Positions 25,789 to 34,453 of a DNA stretch of 64,000 bases are shown in pieces. The DNA lies in assembly GCA_003170415.1 (NCBI GenBank), contig PMZJ01000024.1, positions 41,935 to 105,934 on the forward strand, read 5' to 3'. The translations under genes were made by a program, and so were the position numbers. A model generated the notes under the pieces. The model saw nothing but the letters and a program-made list of their open reading frames with translations. It was not told the origin of the DNA and did not search any database. The stretch is from Phycisphaerales bacterium. GTDB taxonomy: Bacteria > Planctomycetota > Phycisphaerae > Sedimentisphaerales > Anaerobacaceae. How positions within the stretch are numbered: position 1 is the first letter of the stretch; every line of letters starts with the position of its first letter.

Positions 25789-27261
25789 ATGGCAAAGCTG
25801 ACAAAACTGGATGACATAGTATCACTGTGCAAAAGACGTGGTTTCATATTTCAGTCGAGCGAAATCTACGGCGGATTAGCGAGCTGCTACGACTACGGGC
25901 CATTAGGCGTTGAACTGAAAAACAACGTCAAGAAGGCCTGGTGGAAAAACGTCGTCCAGATGCGAGACGACGTTGTCGGCCTCGATTGCAGCATCCTTAT
26001 GCACCCGCTCGTCTGGAAGGCCTCGGGCCACGCAGACCACTTTGCTGACCTCGTCGCCGAATGCAAAAAATGCAACACAAGGACACGCGTTGACCACTTA
26101 AAAGACAAAGCAACCGATTCAGCACAAGAACATACCGAGCATGTCGCGATTGCCCCGGGGGCAACACAGGATTTGAGCAAAAAGGTCTGCCCGTCTTGTG
26201 GAGCAACAGGTAATTTCACCCAGCCGATGCCATTTAAGCTTATGTTCGAAACCCAAATGGGCGCAAACATCGAGGATTCAATGACACTTTACCTGCGGCC
26301 TGAAACCGCGCAGGGTATCTTCGCCAATTTTAGAAACGTCCTCGATACCACGAGAGTCAAAATTCCTTTCGGCATCGCGCAAATCGGAAAGAGTTTCCGC
26401 AATGAAGTTACGACCAAGGCGTTCATTTTCAGGACACGCGAATTCGAGCAGGCCGAGCTGGAATTTTTCTGCGAGCCGGGAACCGATGATAAATGGTTCG
26501 AGCACTGGAAAGAACAGCGTTTCAACTGGTATTTGAACCTCGGGTTAAAAAAAGAAAACCTGCGTTTCCGCGAACACGAAAAAGACGAACTCGCCCACTA
26601 CGCCAAGGGCTGCGTCGATGTCGAATACAAATTCCCGTTCGGCTCAGGCGACTGGCAGGAGCTTGAAGGCATCGCCAACCGCACCGATTACGACCTTCGC
26701 CAGCACCAGCGCGGTATGCGAACGCTCAACGCCTGGTATGAAACCAAGGGCGACCTGTCGAAGATAAAACTGAAGGAAGAAGCCGAAGATTACCTCAAAG
26801 GGCCTTTGTCGTACTTTGACGACGAAAAGAAAGCCCGGTATATCCCTTATGTGATTGAGCCAAGCGCGGGAATGGACAGGAGCACACTGGCGTTTCTCGT
26901 TGACGCCTACGACGAAGAAGAAGTCCGCGGCGAGACGCGAAACATCCTGCGGTTCTCATCGGCTATCGCACCGACAAAAGCAGGCATATTCCCGTTAGTC
27001 AATAAAGACGGTATGCCTGAAACCGCCCGCAATATCTTCAACGACCTCAAAGGGCGTTTCAACTGCGCTTACGACGAAAAAGGCGCAATCGGCAGACGTT
27101 ACCGCAGGCAGGACGAAGCAGGCACGCCCTTCTGTATTACCGTCGATGGCCAGACCGCGCAGGACCAGACCGTTACCGTCCGCGAACGCGACTCGATGAA
27201 CCAAATCCGCGTCGCCATCGACCAGTTAAAGGCCTATCTGCGCGATAAACTGGATATGTAA
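25789..27261 (+). CDS. glyQS: Glycine-tRNA ligase, single-chain class II type
   Basis: It charges tRNA-Gly. The protein is the homodimeric type found in archaea, eukaryotes and some bacteria, not the alpha2beta2 type. Class II motifs are visible: YLRPETAQGIFANFRN, IGKSFRNEV (motif 2) and AGMDRSTLAFL (motif 3), with a C-terminal anticodon-binding domain. A zinc-binding pair (CKKC and CPSCG) lies in an insertion near residues 90-140. GAGG lies seven bases upstream of the ATG, and the gene starts a run with YhcH and PspC genes. Confidence 0.97.
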   Translation: MAKLTKLDDIVSLCKRRGFIFQSSEIYGGLASCYDYGPLGVELKNNVKKAWWKNVVQMRDDVVGLDCSILMHPLVWKASGHADHFADLVAECKKCNTRTRVDHLKDKATDSAQEHTEHVAIAPGATQDLSKKVCPSCGATGNFTQPMPFKLMFETQMGANIEDSMTLYLRPETAQGIFANFRNVLDTTRVKIPFGIAQIGKSFRNEVTTKAFIFRTREFEQAELEFFCEPGTDDKWFEHWKEQRFNWYLNLGLKKENLRFREHEKDELAHYAKGCVDVEYKFPFGSGDWQELEGIANRTDYDLRQHQRGMRTLNAWYETKGDLSKIKLKEEAEDYLKGPLSYFDDEKKARYIPYVIEPSAGMDRSTLAFLVDAYDEEEVRGETRNILRFSSAIAPTKAGIFPLVNKDGMPETARNIFNDLKGRFNCAYDEKGAIGRRYRRQDEAGTPFCITVDGQTAQDQTVTVRERDSMNQIRVAIDQLKAYLRDKLDM

Positions 27262-27263
27262 AA

Positions 27264-27725
27264 ATGATACTTGATACAATTGACAACACCCATTTGTATC
27301 TCGGCCTTCACCCCCGATTTGCGAGGGCGTTTGAGGTTCTCAGGGATAAAACCCTGTCGCAAAAACAAGACGGCAAATACGCCGTCGATGGCGAAAAAAT
27401 CTACTACACGATTCAGCAATATACAACCAAACCACTAAGTGAAGGCAATCTCGAAGCCCACAGAAAATATATCGATATTCAGTTCCTGCTGGCTGGCGTT
27501 GAAATTCTCGGCTACGCACCATTGAAGGGCCTTACAACCGCAGAAGTTTACAATCCTCAAAAGGATATCGCCTTTTTCAATACGCCCAAGGAAATCACAA
27601 AAGTAAAACTCGAACCGGGCCTGTTCTGCATCCTTTTCCCCGACGACGCCCACCTCCCCTGCCGACAACTTGCCGGCCCAACCGAAGTCCAAAAAGTGGT
27701 TATCAAAATTAAAATTAAGGAATAG
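27264..27725 (+). CDS. YhcH/YjgK/YiaL-family (DUF386) protein
   Basis: A cupin-like small protein of the YhcH family, whose members are linked to sialic acid and other sugar metabolism. The 153-residue sequence shows the family patterns PLSEGNLEAHRKYIDIQFLLAG and LFPDDAHLP. It follows glyQS by two bases, so translation is probably coupled. Substrate cannot be deduced; the sialate O-acetylesterase elsewhere in the window makes a glycan role plausible. Confidence 0.9.
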   Translation: MILDTIDNTHLYLGLHPRFARAFEVLRDKTLSQKQDGKYAVDGEKIYYTIQQYTTKPLSEGNLEAHRKYIDIQFLLAGVEILGYAPLKGLTTAEVYNPQKDIAFFNTPKEITKVKLEPGLFCILFPDDAHLPCRQLAGPTEVQKVVIKIKIKE

Positions 27726-27729
27726 CGAA

Positions 27730-27918
27730 ATGAAAAAACTTTACCTTTCAAAAACAGACAAGAAAATTTTCGGGGTTTGCGGCGGAATAAGCGAGGTGTA
27801 TGACATCGATCCTACCCTGGTTCGGCTGACGCTTGTCTTTCTTACCATCGTGACGGCCTTTGTGCCCTTGACAGTAACATACATCATCGCCGGGATAATT
27901 ATGCCCCGCAAACAATAA
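27730..27918 (+). CDS. PspC-domain small membrane protein
   Basis: The 62-residue product is essentially one PspC domain: KIFGVCGGISEVYDIDPTLVRL followed by a long hydrophobic segment that could form one or two membrane passes. PspC proteins take part in the phage-shock envelope stress response; here no other psp genes are near. ATG 27730 lies four bases after the preceding stop, and the conserved domain begins there. Confidence 0.9.
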   Translation: MKKLYLSKTDKKIFGVCGGISEVYDIDPTLVRLTLVFLTIVTAFVPLTVTYIIAGIIMPRKQ

Positions 27919-27924
27919 AGGCGG

Positions 27925-29001
27925 CTACTTGTAGGACTTCATAAAATCCTGCTCTTTGAGCCAGGTAACCAATTCATCGGCCAATATGCGGTCTTCAGCA
28001 ACTCGCGGGTGATTCATCGCCTGATATTTGAAAATAAAATGGCTTATATCTTTGTCGCCCGTTTCAAGCTGAGTAACAATATCCTTCCACGCCCGGTTAA
28101 GAAATTCGCTGTGCATTCCCCCATACATACCGCCCCGCAACAGCACGATATGGGCCTTCGGATACGCCGCTCGTATTGCCCGCACAAGCAAGATGTAACC
28201 ATCGGTAAAATTCGCCGGAAATGGCTGGTTGTGAGTCCGGGTAAATGATTCATCGTTATCGCCTAAGTTCACAAAAACAACATCGGGCGTCCACGCGTTC
28301 AGGTCGGCAACCACCGATGACGCCTTCGGGTAAATGCGATTCCACATCTCGCCCGCCTTCACATCGACGTAGCCGGTGATAATCCCCATCCCGCTTACGG
28401 ATATATTACGATGGTCCGCTGAAAACGCCTCCGAGGTAATTGCCGCGTAGCTAAGCATACCATTGTGCGTTTGCCTCGTATCCCACTGGTCGATATTGGC
28501 GTCTTCATTGCACGCCCCGACTGTCTTCGAATCGCCGATAAATTCCATCTTAAGTTTATAAGCAACTGGTGCAGGCGACCAGACCTTCGCCTCATCGTCA
28601 ATCTGTATGCCGTTAAAATGCACGCTCCCGGCGTTCGCCTCGCTGCGTTTGGATAGCACCAGATGATGACGCCCTTTACCAAGTCCGGCAAACGTCGTCC
28701 CCTTCGGCATCATCTCTTCATTGACTTCGACAATCGTAGTCGAATTATCAACCTGTGCATTGAAGAAGTTTTGATTCTTCGCGCCGTCGAAAAGCAGCTT
28801 GAGCGTATCTCCCTCAAAATCGATACTGATTCGGCTTGCCTGCCAGATAACTACCGGCGAATTAGTGTCGGAAAAATCAAATCGCCCCTCATAGCGGAAG
28901 CACTTGTCCGAGGCAGGAATTGTTTGTACCCCGTAAGTCGGCGCAGTTACGCAGCCGGCCAAGAGTAACACACCCATTATAAAAATCATTCGCGTTTTCA
29001 T
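27925..29001 (-). CDS. SGNH carbohydrate esterase, CE2-like lipoprotein
   Basis: Probable extracytoplasmic deacetylase of polysaccharides. A lipoprotein signal (VLLLAGCV) is followed by a beta-sandwich N-terminal domain (about residues 30-145) and an SGNH domain. That domain has FIGDSKT (nucleophile Ser), VFVNLGDND (Asn/Gly block) and NHPRV (catalytic His). This two-domain layout is that of CE2 acetyl esterases. It is convergent with the PspC gene and divergent from asnS. Confidence 0.87.
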   Translation of the reverse strand: MKTRMIFIMGVLLLAGCVTAPTYGVQTIPASDKCFRYEGRFDFSDTNSPVVIWQASRISIDFEGDTLKLLFDGAKNQNFFNAQVDNSTTIVEVNEEMMPKGTTFAGLGKGRHHLVLSKRSEANAGSVHFNGIQIDDEAKVWSPAPVAYKLKMEFIGDSKTVGACNEDANIDQWDTRQTHNGMLSYAAITSEAFSADHRNISVSGMGIITGYVDVKAGEMWNRIYPKASSVVADLNAWTPDVVFVNLGDNDESFTRTHNQPFPANFTDGYILLVRAIRAAYPKAHIVLLRGGMYGGMHSEFLNRAWKDIVTQLETGDKDISHFIFKYQAMNHPRVAEDRILADELVTWLKEQDFMKSYK

Positions 29002-29105
29002 ATAGGAAATTGGATACCAACATCCCGTAACCTTGTCAACTGCAACTTAAAATATGTGCTTTGCGATAAACATTCCGCCGTGTATCATTCTACTATATTG
29101 TTTAG

Positions 29106-29125
29106 CCCCCAGGCCTGCCTGGGGG
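29106..29125. repeat. Hairpin in the asnS leader
   Basis: CCCCCAGG and CCTGGGGG form an 8-bp stem with loop CCTG, 22 bases upstream of the asnS start. It may affect transcription or translation, or may be one of the dispersed palindromes of this genome. Confidence 0.6.
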
Positions 29126-29147
29126 TCATTAGGTTAGGAAAAGACAG

Positions 29148-30656
29148 ATGAACAACAATAAAACATATATTTCGCAATTGAAAGATTTCACAGGCCAGCA
29201 GGTAACATTAGCCGGCTGGGTATATCAGGCGCGCTCGAGCGGCAAGGTGCAGTTCATCATCCTGCGCGACGGCTCAGGCCTTTGCCAGTGCGTCGTCGAA
29301 AAAGGCAAAATCCCCGACGAAGTATTCGATAAGCTCGAACACTTAGGACAGGAATCATCGCTCACAATAACCGGCGTCGTCCGAAAGGAAGACCGCAGCG
29401 TCGGCGGATACGAGTTGGCCGTTACAAACGCCCAGGTCATTCACGCCACGACCGATTACCCCATCACGCCAAAAGAGCACGGCGTCGATTTCCTCCTGAA
29501 ACACCGCCATCTGCACCTTCGCTCGCAAAGACAGTGGTGCATCGGCAAAATCCGCCACACGGTTATCGACGCCATAAGACGCTTCTTCAACGATAATGGC
29601 TTCACCCTCGTCGATACACCCATATTGATGTCGGCGGCCGGCGAGGAAGAGCAGTCGCTTTTCGAGGTCGATTACTTCGGCAGTACCCTGTTCCTGACAC
29701 AAACCGGCCAATTGCATCTGGAATGTGCCGCCGCGGCCTTCGGCAAGGTTTATTGCTTTGGCCCAACCTTCCGCGCCGAAAAAAGCAAGACACGCAGACA
29801 CCTCACCGAATTCTGGATGGTCGAGCCCGAAGTCGCGTTTATCGATTTGCCCGGCCTATTGGAACTCGCGGAAAATTTTGTCTCCAGTATCGTCTCCCGC
29901 GTCCTGCAGGATAATAAACCCCAGCTTGAAACCATCGGCGCTGATATCGCAGGCCTCGAAAATATCAAACCACCCTTCTACCGATTGACTTACACGCAGG
30001 CGGTCGAAATCCTCAAGGGCGAAAAAACCGTCAAATTTATGGCTGAACAACTGACACAGTTGAGCCGGCAAAAAGAAACTATCGAAAAAAGAATAACAGA
30101 ACTCGAAGCCGAACAGGCGGGCCAAATCAAGCAGTGGAAACGCGATAAGAACGCCGCAGAATTGATTGCCCTGCGAAGCGACCTCGATGAAATTAACATA
30201 AAAATCGAAAACAATCCCAAACACGCAAAACTCGCCGCCCAATTTCAATGGGGTAAAGACCTCGGCGGCTCGGATGAAACAATAATCTCGCTGATGCACG
30301 ACAAACCTGTTTTCGTAACACATTACCCAAGAGAAGCAAAGGCGTTCTATATGAAGACCGACCGCGACAATACTAAGGTCGTTCAGAATTTTGATATGCT
30401 CGCCCCCAAAGGCTTCGGCGAAATCATAGGCGGCTCAGCCAGGGAAGACGACCACGATATGCTCCTCAAGCGTATCGACGAAATGGGCCTCAAACGCGAA
30501 AACTACGACTGGTATCTCGACCTGCGAAAATACGGCTCTGTCCCTCACGGCGGCTTCGGCCTCGGCGTCGAACGAACCGTCGCCTGGCTCACAGGCGAAT
30601 CTCATATCCGCCAGTGCATCGCATTCCCCCGAATGATGGACAAGGTTTACATTTAG
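29148..30656 (+). CDS. asnS: Asparagine-tRNA ligase with a coiled-coil insertion
   Basis: It charges tRNA-Asn. The N-terminal OB fold (about residues 15-100) is followed by the class II catalytic core with QTGQLHLECAAAAFGKVYCFGPTFRAE, HLTEFWMVEPE and motif 3 GGFGLGVERTVAWL. Residues about 300-365 form a highly charged, coiled-coil-like insertion (SRQKETIEKRITELEAEQ) not found in typical AsnRS, which explains the 502-residue length. AGGA lies upstream of the ATG, after a small hairpin. Confidence 0.96.
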   Translation: MNNNKTYISQLKDFTGQQVTLAGWVYQARSSGKVQFIILRDGSGLCQCVVEKGKIPDEVFDKLEHLGQESSLTITGVVRKEDRSVGGYELAVTNAQVIHATTDYPITPKEHGVDFLLKHRHLHLRSQRQWCIGKIRHTVIDAIRRFFNDNGFTLVDTPILMSAAGEEEQSLFEVDYFGSTLFLTQTGQLHLECAAAAFGKVYCFGPTFRAEKSKTRRHLTEFWMVEPEVAFIDLPGLLELAENFVSSIVSRVLQDNKPQLETIGADIAGLENIKPPFYRLTYTQAVEILKGEKTVKFMAEQLTQLSRQKETIEKRITELEAEQAGQIKQWKRDKNAAELIALRSDLDEINIKIENNPKHAKLAAQFQWGKDLGGSDETIISLMHDKPVFVTHYPREAKAFYMKTDRDNTKVVQNFDMLAPKGFGEIIGGSAREDDHDMLLKRIDEMGLKRENYDWYLDLRKYGSVPHGGFGLGVERTVAWLTGESHIRQCIAFPRMMDKVYI

Positions 30657-30682
30657 ATAGGTACGCGATTCCTTATTTGTAG

Positions 30683-30729
30683 GGCGGGGTTTACCCCGCC
30701 TAAATTTAGCCCCCCAATTTATTGGGGGG
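30683..30729 (+). terminator. Tandem hairpins after asnS
   Basis: Two perfect stems lie in series. The first is GGCGGGG/CCCCGCC with loop TTTA (30683-30700). The second is CCCCCCAAT/ATTGGGGGG with a two-base loop (30710-30729). Neither has a long T-run, so they may be terminators or dispersed palindromic repeats. Confidence 0.55.
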
Positions 30730-30746
30730 TTACGCAAAAATAAATT

Positions 30747-31580
30747 ATGGATAAAGAGCAATTAAAAAAACTCGCCAAAGACCCAAAATTCATTTCGGGT
30801 ATTTATAACTACTGCGACCGCTGGTGCGAAAGATGTGCATTCACCTCGAAATGTATGAATTACGCCTTAAGCGAAGACGAAGTTAATGACCCTCGAACAC
30901 AGGACATCACCAACAAGGCCTTCTGGGATAAATTGCATGAGATATTTCAAGTTACATTCGAGATGCTAAAAGAATCAGCGGACGAAATGGGTATCGACCT
31001 CAATGCTATCGATGATAAAGAAATTCAAAAACAGGAAAAGAAAGTTCACGAAATCGTCGAAAACCAGCTATACACAAAGGCCGCCTTTTCTTATGCAAAA
31101 ATGGTCGATGACTGGTTCAAATCAAACAACGACCTGATTGAAACCAGAGCCGAGGAAATGTTGTCTTTTGCTCAGGCCCAAATCCCCGGCACAAGACCCG
31201 ACAAAGATGCGTTAAAAATTCAGGATTGCCTTGAAGTTGTCCGTTGGTACCAGCATCAGATATACGTCAAGCTTTGTCGTGCAGCCAGTGGAATGATACG
31301 CGGTGAGCTTGAAAATAATGAATATTCCCCCCAAGACGCCAACGGCTCGGCAAAAGTGGCCCTTATTGGTATCGAACGTTCCCTTGCGGCGTGGGGTGAA
31401 ATGCTCAATCAATTCCCGGAACAGGAAAACTCAATCCTTGACCTCCTGGTGAAACTGAAACGATTATTGAGACAGGTTGAGACGGCTTTCCCAAATGCCA
31501 GAGCATTCATACGACCCGGTTTTGATACAGCAGTTTCAAAACGCAAAATGACCCGCCCTCGGCACAGGAAAACCAAATAA
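30747..31580 (+). CDS. Uncharacterised protein with an N-terminal cysteine cluster
   Basis: I do not recognise a named family for this 277-residue protein. The N-terminus has YCDRWCERCAFTSKC, a CX3CX2CX5C cluster that could bind zinc or an Fe-S cluster. The rest is mainly helical and acidic, ending in a basic tail (KRKMTRPRHRKTK). It overlaps prmC by one base (TAATG), so the two are translationally coupled. Conservation next to prmC would support a link to translation, but that is only an idea. Confidence 0.78.
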   Translation: MDKEQLKKLAKDPKFISGIYNYCDRWCERCAFTSKCMNYALSEDEVNDPRTQDITNKAFWDKLHEIFQVTFEMLKESADEMGIDLNAIDDKEIQKQEKKVHEIVENQLYTKAAFSYAKMVDDWFKSNNDLIETRAEEMLSFAQAQIPGTRPDKDALKIQDCLEVVRWYQHQIYVKLCRAASGMIRGELENNEYSPQDANGSAKVALIGIERSLAAWGEMLNQFPEQENSILDLLVKLKRLLRQVETAFPNARAFIRPGFDTAVSKRKMTRPRHRKTK

Positions 31581-32467
31581 TGGCCAACGAACCCTGGACG
31601 ATACAAAAACTGCTGAGTTGGGTCACGGAGTATTTCACCGGCAAGGGCGTTGACTCGCCGAGGTTGAGCGCGGAATGGCTGTTATGCTATGTGCTCGGCA
31701 TCAAACGCATCGAGTTATATACCCAGTTCAACAAAGTCGTGGGACAGGAACAACTCTTACAGCTTCACGAATTGGTAAAACGGGCAGGCACACACGAGCC
31801 AATCGCATATCTGACGGGCAAAAAAGAATTCTACTCCCTCGAATTTGAAATCACAAAGGATTGCCTGATTCCCCGCCCCGAAACAGAACTGCTTGTCGAA
31901 CACGCAATTGAATTTTTGCGAACGCGAAATGGCGAACAATTCCTCTGTGACCTTTGCACGGGCTCCGGCTGTATCGCAGTCGCCATAGCAAGAAATTTTG
32001 CCAGTTGCAGGATAGTCGCGACTGATATTTCAGATGCCGCCCTGGCTGTCGCTGAAAAAAACGTCGCAAAACACGGCTTGATGAACCGGATAAAACTTTT
32101 ACAGGGCGATTTATTCGAGCCGGTCATCGCGGGGCTCGGCCCCGCGAAGTTTGACCTCATTGTGTGTAACCCGCCTTACGTCAGCGAGCCCGAATACGAG
32201 AAGTTAGCCCCAAACGTAAAAAATTTCGAACCGAAGTCCGCCCTGACCGCAGGCCAGGATGGGCTGGACATTATCAAAAAAATTATCGCCGATGTCAACC
32301 AACATTTGAAACCCACGGGGACACTTATGCTCGAAATCGGCAACGAACAGGGAAACACGGTGCGCAACCTGCTCGAAACCGCCGGGTACTTTGGCACTGT
32401 AAAGATAGAGAAGGATTACTCCAATCTCGACCGTCTCGCTGTCGCCGTAACAAAACCCGCTAAATAA
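31580..32467 (+). CDS. prmC: Peptide chain release factor N5-glutamine methyltransferase
   Basis: It methylates the GGQ glutamine of release factors RF1 and RF2. The N-terminal helical domain precedes the catalytic motifs PRPETELLVEHAI, DLCTGSGCIAVAIA (SAM binding) and the diagnostic NPPYVSEPE. A perfect palindrome (32128-32146) is read in frame just before FDLIVCNPPY and adds about eight residues (IAGLGPAK) to a region that is usually shorter. Length 295. Confidence 0.95.
   Translation: MANEPWTIQKLLSWVTEYFTGKGVDSPRLSAEWLLCYVLGIKRIELYTQFNKVVGQEQLLQLHELVKRAGTHEPIAYLTGKKEFYSLEFEITKDCLIPRPETELLVEHAIEFLRTRNGEQFLCDLCTGSGCIAVAIARNFASCRIVATDISDAALAVAEKNVAKHGLMNRIKLLQGDLFEPVIAGLGPAKFDLIVCNPPYVSEPEYEKLAPNVKNFEPKSALTAGQDGLDIIKKIIADVNQHLKPTGTLMLEIGNEQGNTVRNLLETAGYFGTVKIEKDYSNLDRLAVAVTKPAK
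32128..32146. repeat. Palindrome inside prmC
   Basis: CGCGGGGC and GCCCCGCG form a perfect 8-bp stem with loop TCG inside the coding sequence and in frame. Confidence 0.7.
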
Positions 32468-32656
32468 CAGTTTTTCTTCGAAACGTTATGGACCCATAAA
32501 AAACCGCGTCATTTGCTCAAAAACAAGCACAGGCACCTCCAAAAAACGAGATTTTTGCTGTTTTCCCAAAAAAATTTTGCTTTCATAACTCCTTATATAC
32601 AAAAGAGTTATCAGATACCTTTCCGCTCGCCGCCCTGTAAAAAACAAAAAATTTGC

Positions 32657-32686
32657 TTGCTTTCGCAGCCCTATTTCTGGTAAACT
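32657..32686 (+). promoter_or_regulatory. Candidate promoter for the PEP-CTERM gene
   Basis: TTGCTT (32657-32662) and TAAACT (32681-32686) are 18 bases apart, the same -35 sequence and spacing as the duplicated promoters at 13545 and 15090. The leader that follows holds a short CACAC/GTGTG stem and a strong AAGGAG before the ATG at 32768. Confidence 0.45.
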
Positions 32687-32767
32687 ACATACTCATACAA
32701 GAGACACACATCACGCTTAGGTGTGTGAAAAATGAGAAGAGTGATGAATTAAGAAGGAGAGTGAGAT

Positions 32768-33388
32768 ATGGGCAAAGGTTTTGCAATTCTGTTTTCTGTT
32801 CTTTTATTGCTTGCTGCAACAACTGTTAATGCGTCTATCACCAGTTGGACATGCGCTGACGATGGTGATGGTGCAATCGTGATGGGCACGCCAACCTGGA
32901 CAGTGGTTGACCCGGTGACCCACGATTATGATCTCTCAATGAGCGGCACACAGTACCGGAGTCAGGCAAATGTCGCTGGTGATTTCACGACCAGCGATGA
33001 ACTTGACCCTTCAGTTCGTATCATCGAGGACATAGATAACGACGCGTCCTTCGCATGGACTGATTACCATATCACCATGGGCATGAGTCATAACTTTTCA
33101 TTTGTGACCGCAGGTCTGGTGATGCCGGATGGTTGGACGGCGACAGTCAGTGATGTAACAGCCGGAACGATACCGAATGGCGGTAGTGGCTATATCGGCA
33201 CTATCGACTACCTCAAAGGTCCGGACGGCGATGCGATTGCCATAGGCGATACCGGCGAATTCGGCTTCAAAGTATCATTCTCCGGAACCACGTCATTCTG
33301 CACAGAACAAAATCCGACGCCTGAGCCGGCTACAATCGGGCTGCTGGGACTTGGTGCGATGGCCTTGTTGAGAAGGCGCAAAGCTTAA
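32768..33388 (+). CDS. PEP-CTERM sorting-domain exported protein
   Basis: A 206-residue secreted protein. A signal peptide (ILFSVLLLLAATTVNA) precedes a beta-rich, acidic body of unknown function. The C-terminus is a PEP-CTERM tag: TPEPATIGLLGLGAMALLRRRKA, that is a PEP motif, a hydrophobic helix and a basic tail. Such tags are removed by an exosortase, which is not encoded in this window. It is flanked by a clear promoter and a strong terminator, so it is probably monocistronic. Confidence 0.9.
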   Translation: MGKGFAILFSVLLLLAATTVNASITSWTCADDGDGAIVMGTPTWTVVDPVTHDYDLSMSGTQYRSQANVAGDFTTSDELDPSVRIIEDIDNDASFAWTDYHITMGMSHNFSFVTAGLVMPDGWTATVSDVTAGTIPNGGSGYIGTIDYLKGPDGDAIAIGDTGEFGFKVSFSGTTSFCTEQNPTPEPATIGLLGLGAMALLRRRKA

Positions 33389-33413
33389 AACACAAAACGC
33401 TTGCAAGCTAAAA

Positions 33414-33450
33414 AAATGGCTCACGTATTATGCGTGAGCCATTTCTTTTT
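33414..33450 (+). terminator. Rho-independent terminator after the PEP-CTERM gene
   Basis: A perfect 12-bp stem (AAATGGCTCACG and CGTGAGCCATTT) with loop TATTATG is followed by CTTTTT. It also lies downstream of the convergent aldolase gene and could serve both. Confidence 0.88.
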
Positions 33451-33482
33451 AATGTAACTCCATTCTAAATCCCGCGGTTATT

Positions 33483-34442
33483 CTAACCCACGATATCGCG
33501 TATCTCCTCGTAGAACTTCGCGTACTTGTCCTTGTCGGCGGTCTTTCGCACCTCGATACCAGCACGCGGATGCTCATTCAGCATACCAGTAATCATATAT
33601 GGTATCAGGTAGCCCCATTCGATGTCCTTCTGCATCGGCAGCATCTGCTCTTCGATGACTTTCAGGATGGGGCTTAGCTTGAACTTCGGGTTCTTCAAAA
33701 AACCGACCAGCAATTCGAGCGGGCAATTGCCCGGCCCTCTGCCTATGCCATACAACGACGCATCGAGGAAATTGGCGTTATGAATAATCCCCTCGATTGT
33801 GTTGGAAAACGCAAGCTGCATATTATTGTGACAGTGCATACCGATTTCTATTGTTTCAGGCAGATGTTTGCGGAACAGCTTTACAAGATATTCAATCTGC
33901 TCGCAATACATCGCTCCGAAACTGTCAACAACGTAAACCACACCAACCGGGCATTTCGCGAGCTGGTCCAGCGCCTCAATCGTATCGGGCTCAATCTCTT
34001 TAGATATCGCCATTATATTGACCGTCGTTTCGTATCCCAGGTCGTGACACCTGTTTACCATTTCAATCGCCTTGTCCATATCCTTGACGTATGTGGCGAC
34101 GCGAATCATATGTATCGGACTTTTATCAATCGGCGCAAATTGCTGCTCTTTGACGCGGTGCGAATCAACCATAATACTAAGTTTCATCTTTGACTCTATC
34201 CCGTCGGTTATTTCTTTTATCTTCTCGTCGTCGCAGTATTTCCACGCCCCGAAATCCTTGGGCGGGCAAAGCTCCCTGCTGCTGCGGTATCCTATCTCCA
34301 TATAATCTATGCCACTCGCGGATAGCGCCCTGTAAACCTCGCGGACAAACTGGTCGGTGAATAAATGATTGTTCATCAGCCCGCCGTCTCGTATCGTACA
34401 ATCCAGCAATTTTATTCTTTCTCTGTACACGTTAATCCTCAA
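33483..34442 (-). CDS. HMGL-like (DRE-TIM) aldolase-family protein
   Basis: A member of the DRE-TIM metallolyase superfamily, which includes HMG-CoA lyase, homocitrate synthase and 4-hydroxy-2-oxovalerate aldolase. The N-terminal LLDCTIRDGG is the DRE-type motif. MHCHNN supplies metal-binding histidines, and IGRGPGNCPLELL is a further family motif. The 319-residue length and motif order are closest to 4-hydroxy-2-oxovalerate aldolase-like proteins of undefined substrate. It lies 11 bases after aroB on the same strand. Confidence 0.85.
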   Translation of the reverse strand: MRINVYRERIKLLDCTIRDGGLMNNHLFTDQFVREVYRALSASGIDYMEIGYRSSRELCPPKDFGAWKYCDDEKIKEITDGIESKMKLSIMVDSHRVKEQQFAPIDKSPIHMIRVATYVKDMDKAIEMVNRCHDLGYETTVNIMAISKEIEPDTIEALDQLAKCPVGVVYVVDSFGAMYCEQIEYLVKLFRKHLPETIEIGMHCHNNMQLAFSNTIEGIIHNANFLDASLYGIGRGPGNCPLELLVGFLKNPKFKLSPILKVIEEQMLPMQKDIEWGYLIPYMITGMLNEHPRAGIEVRKTADKDKYAKFYEEIRDIVG

Positions 34443-34453
34443 CCAATAAAAAT

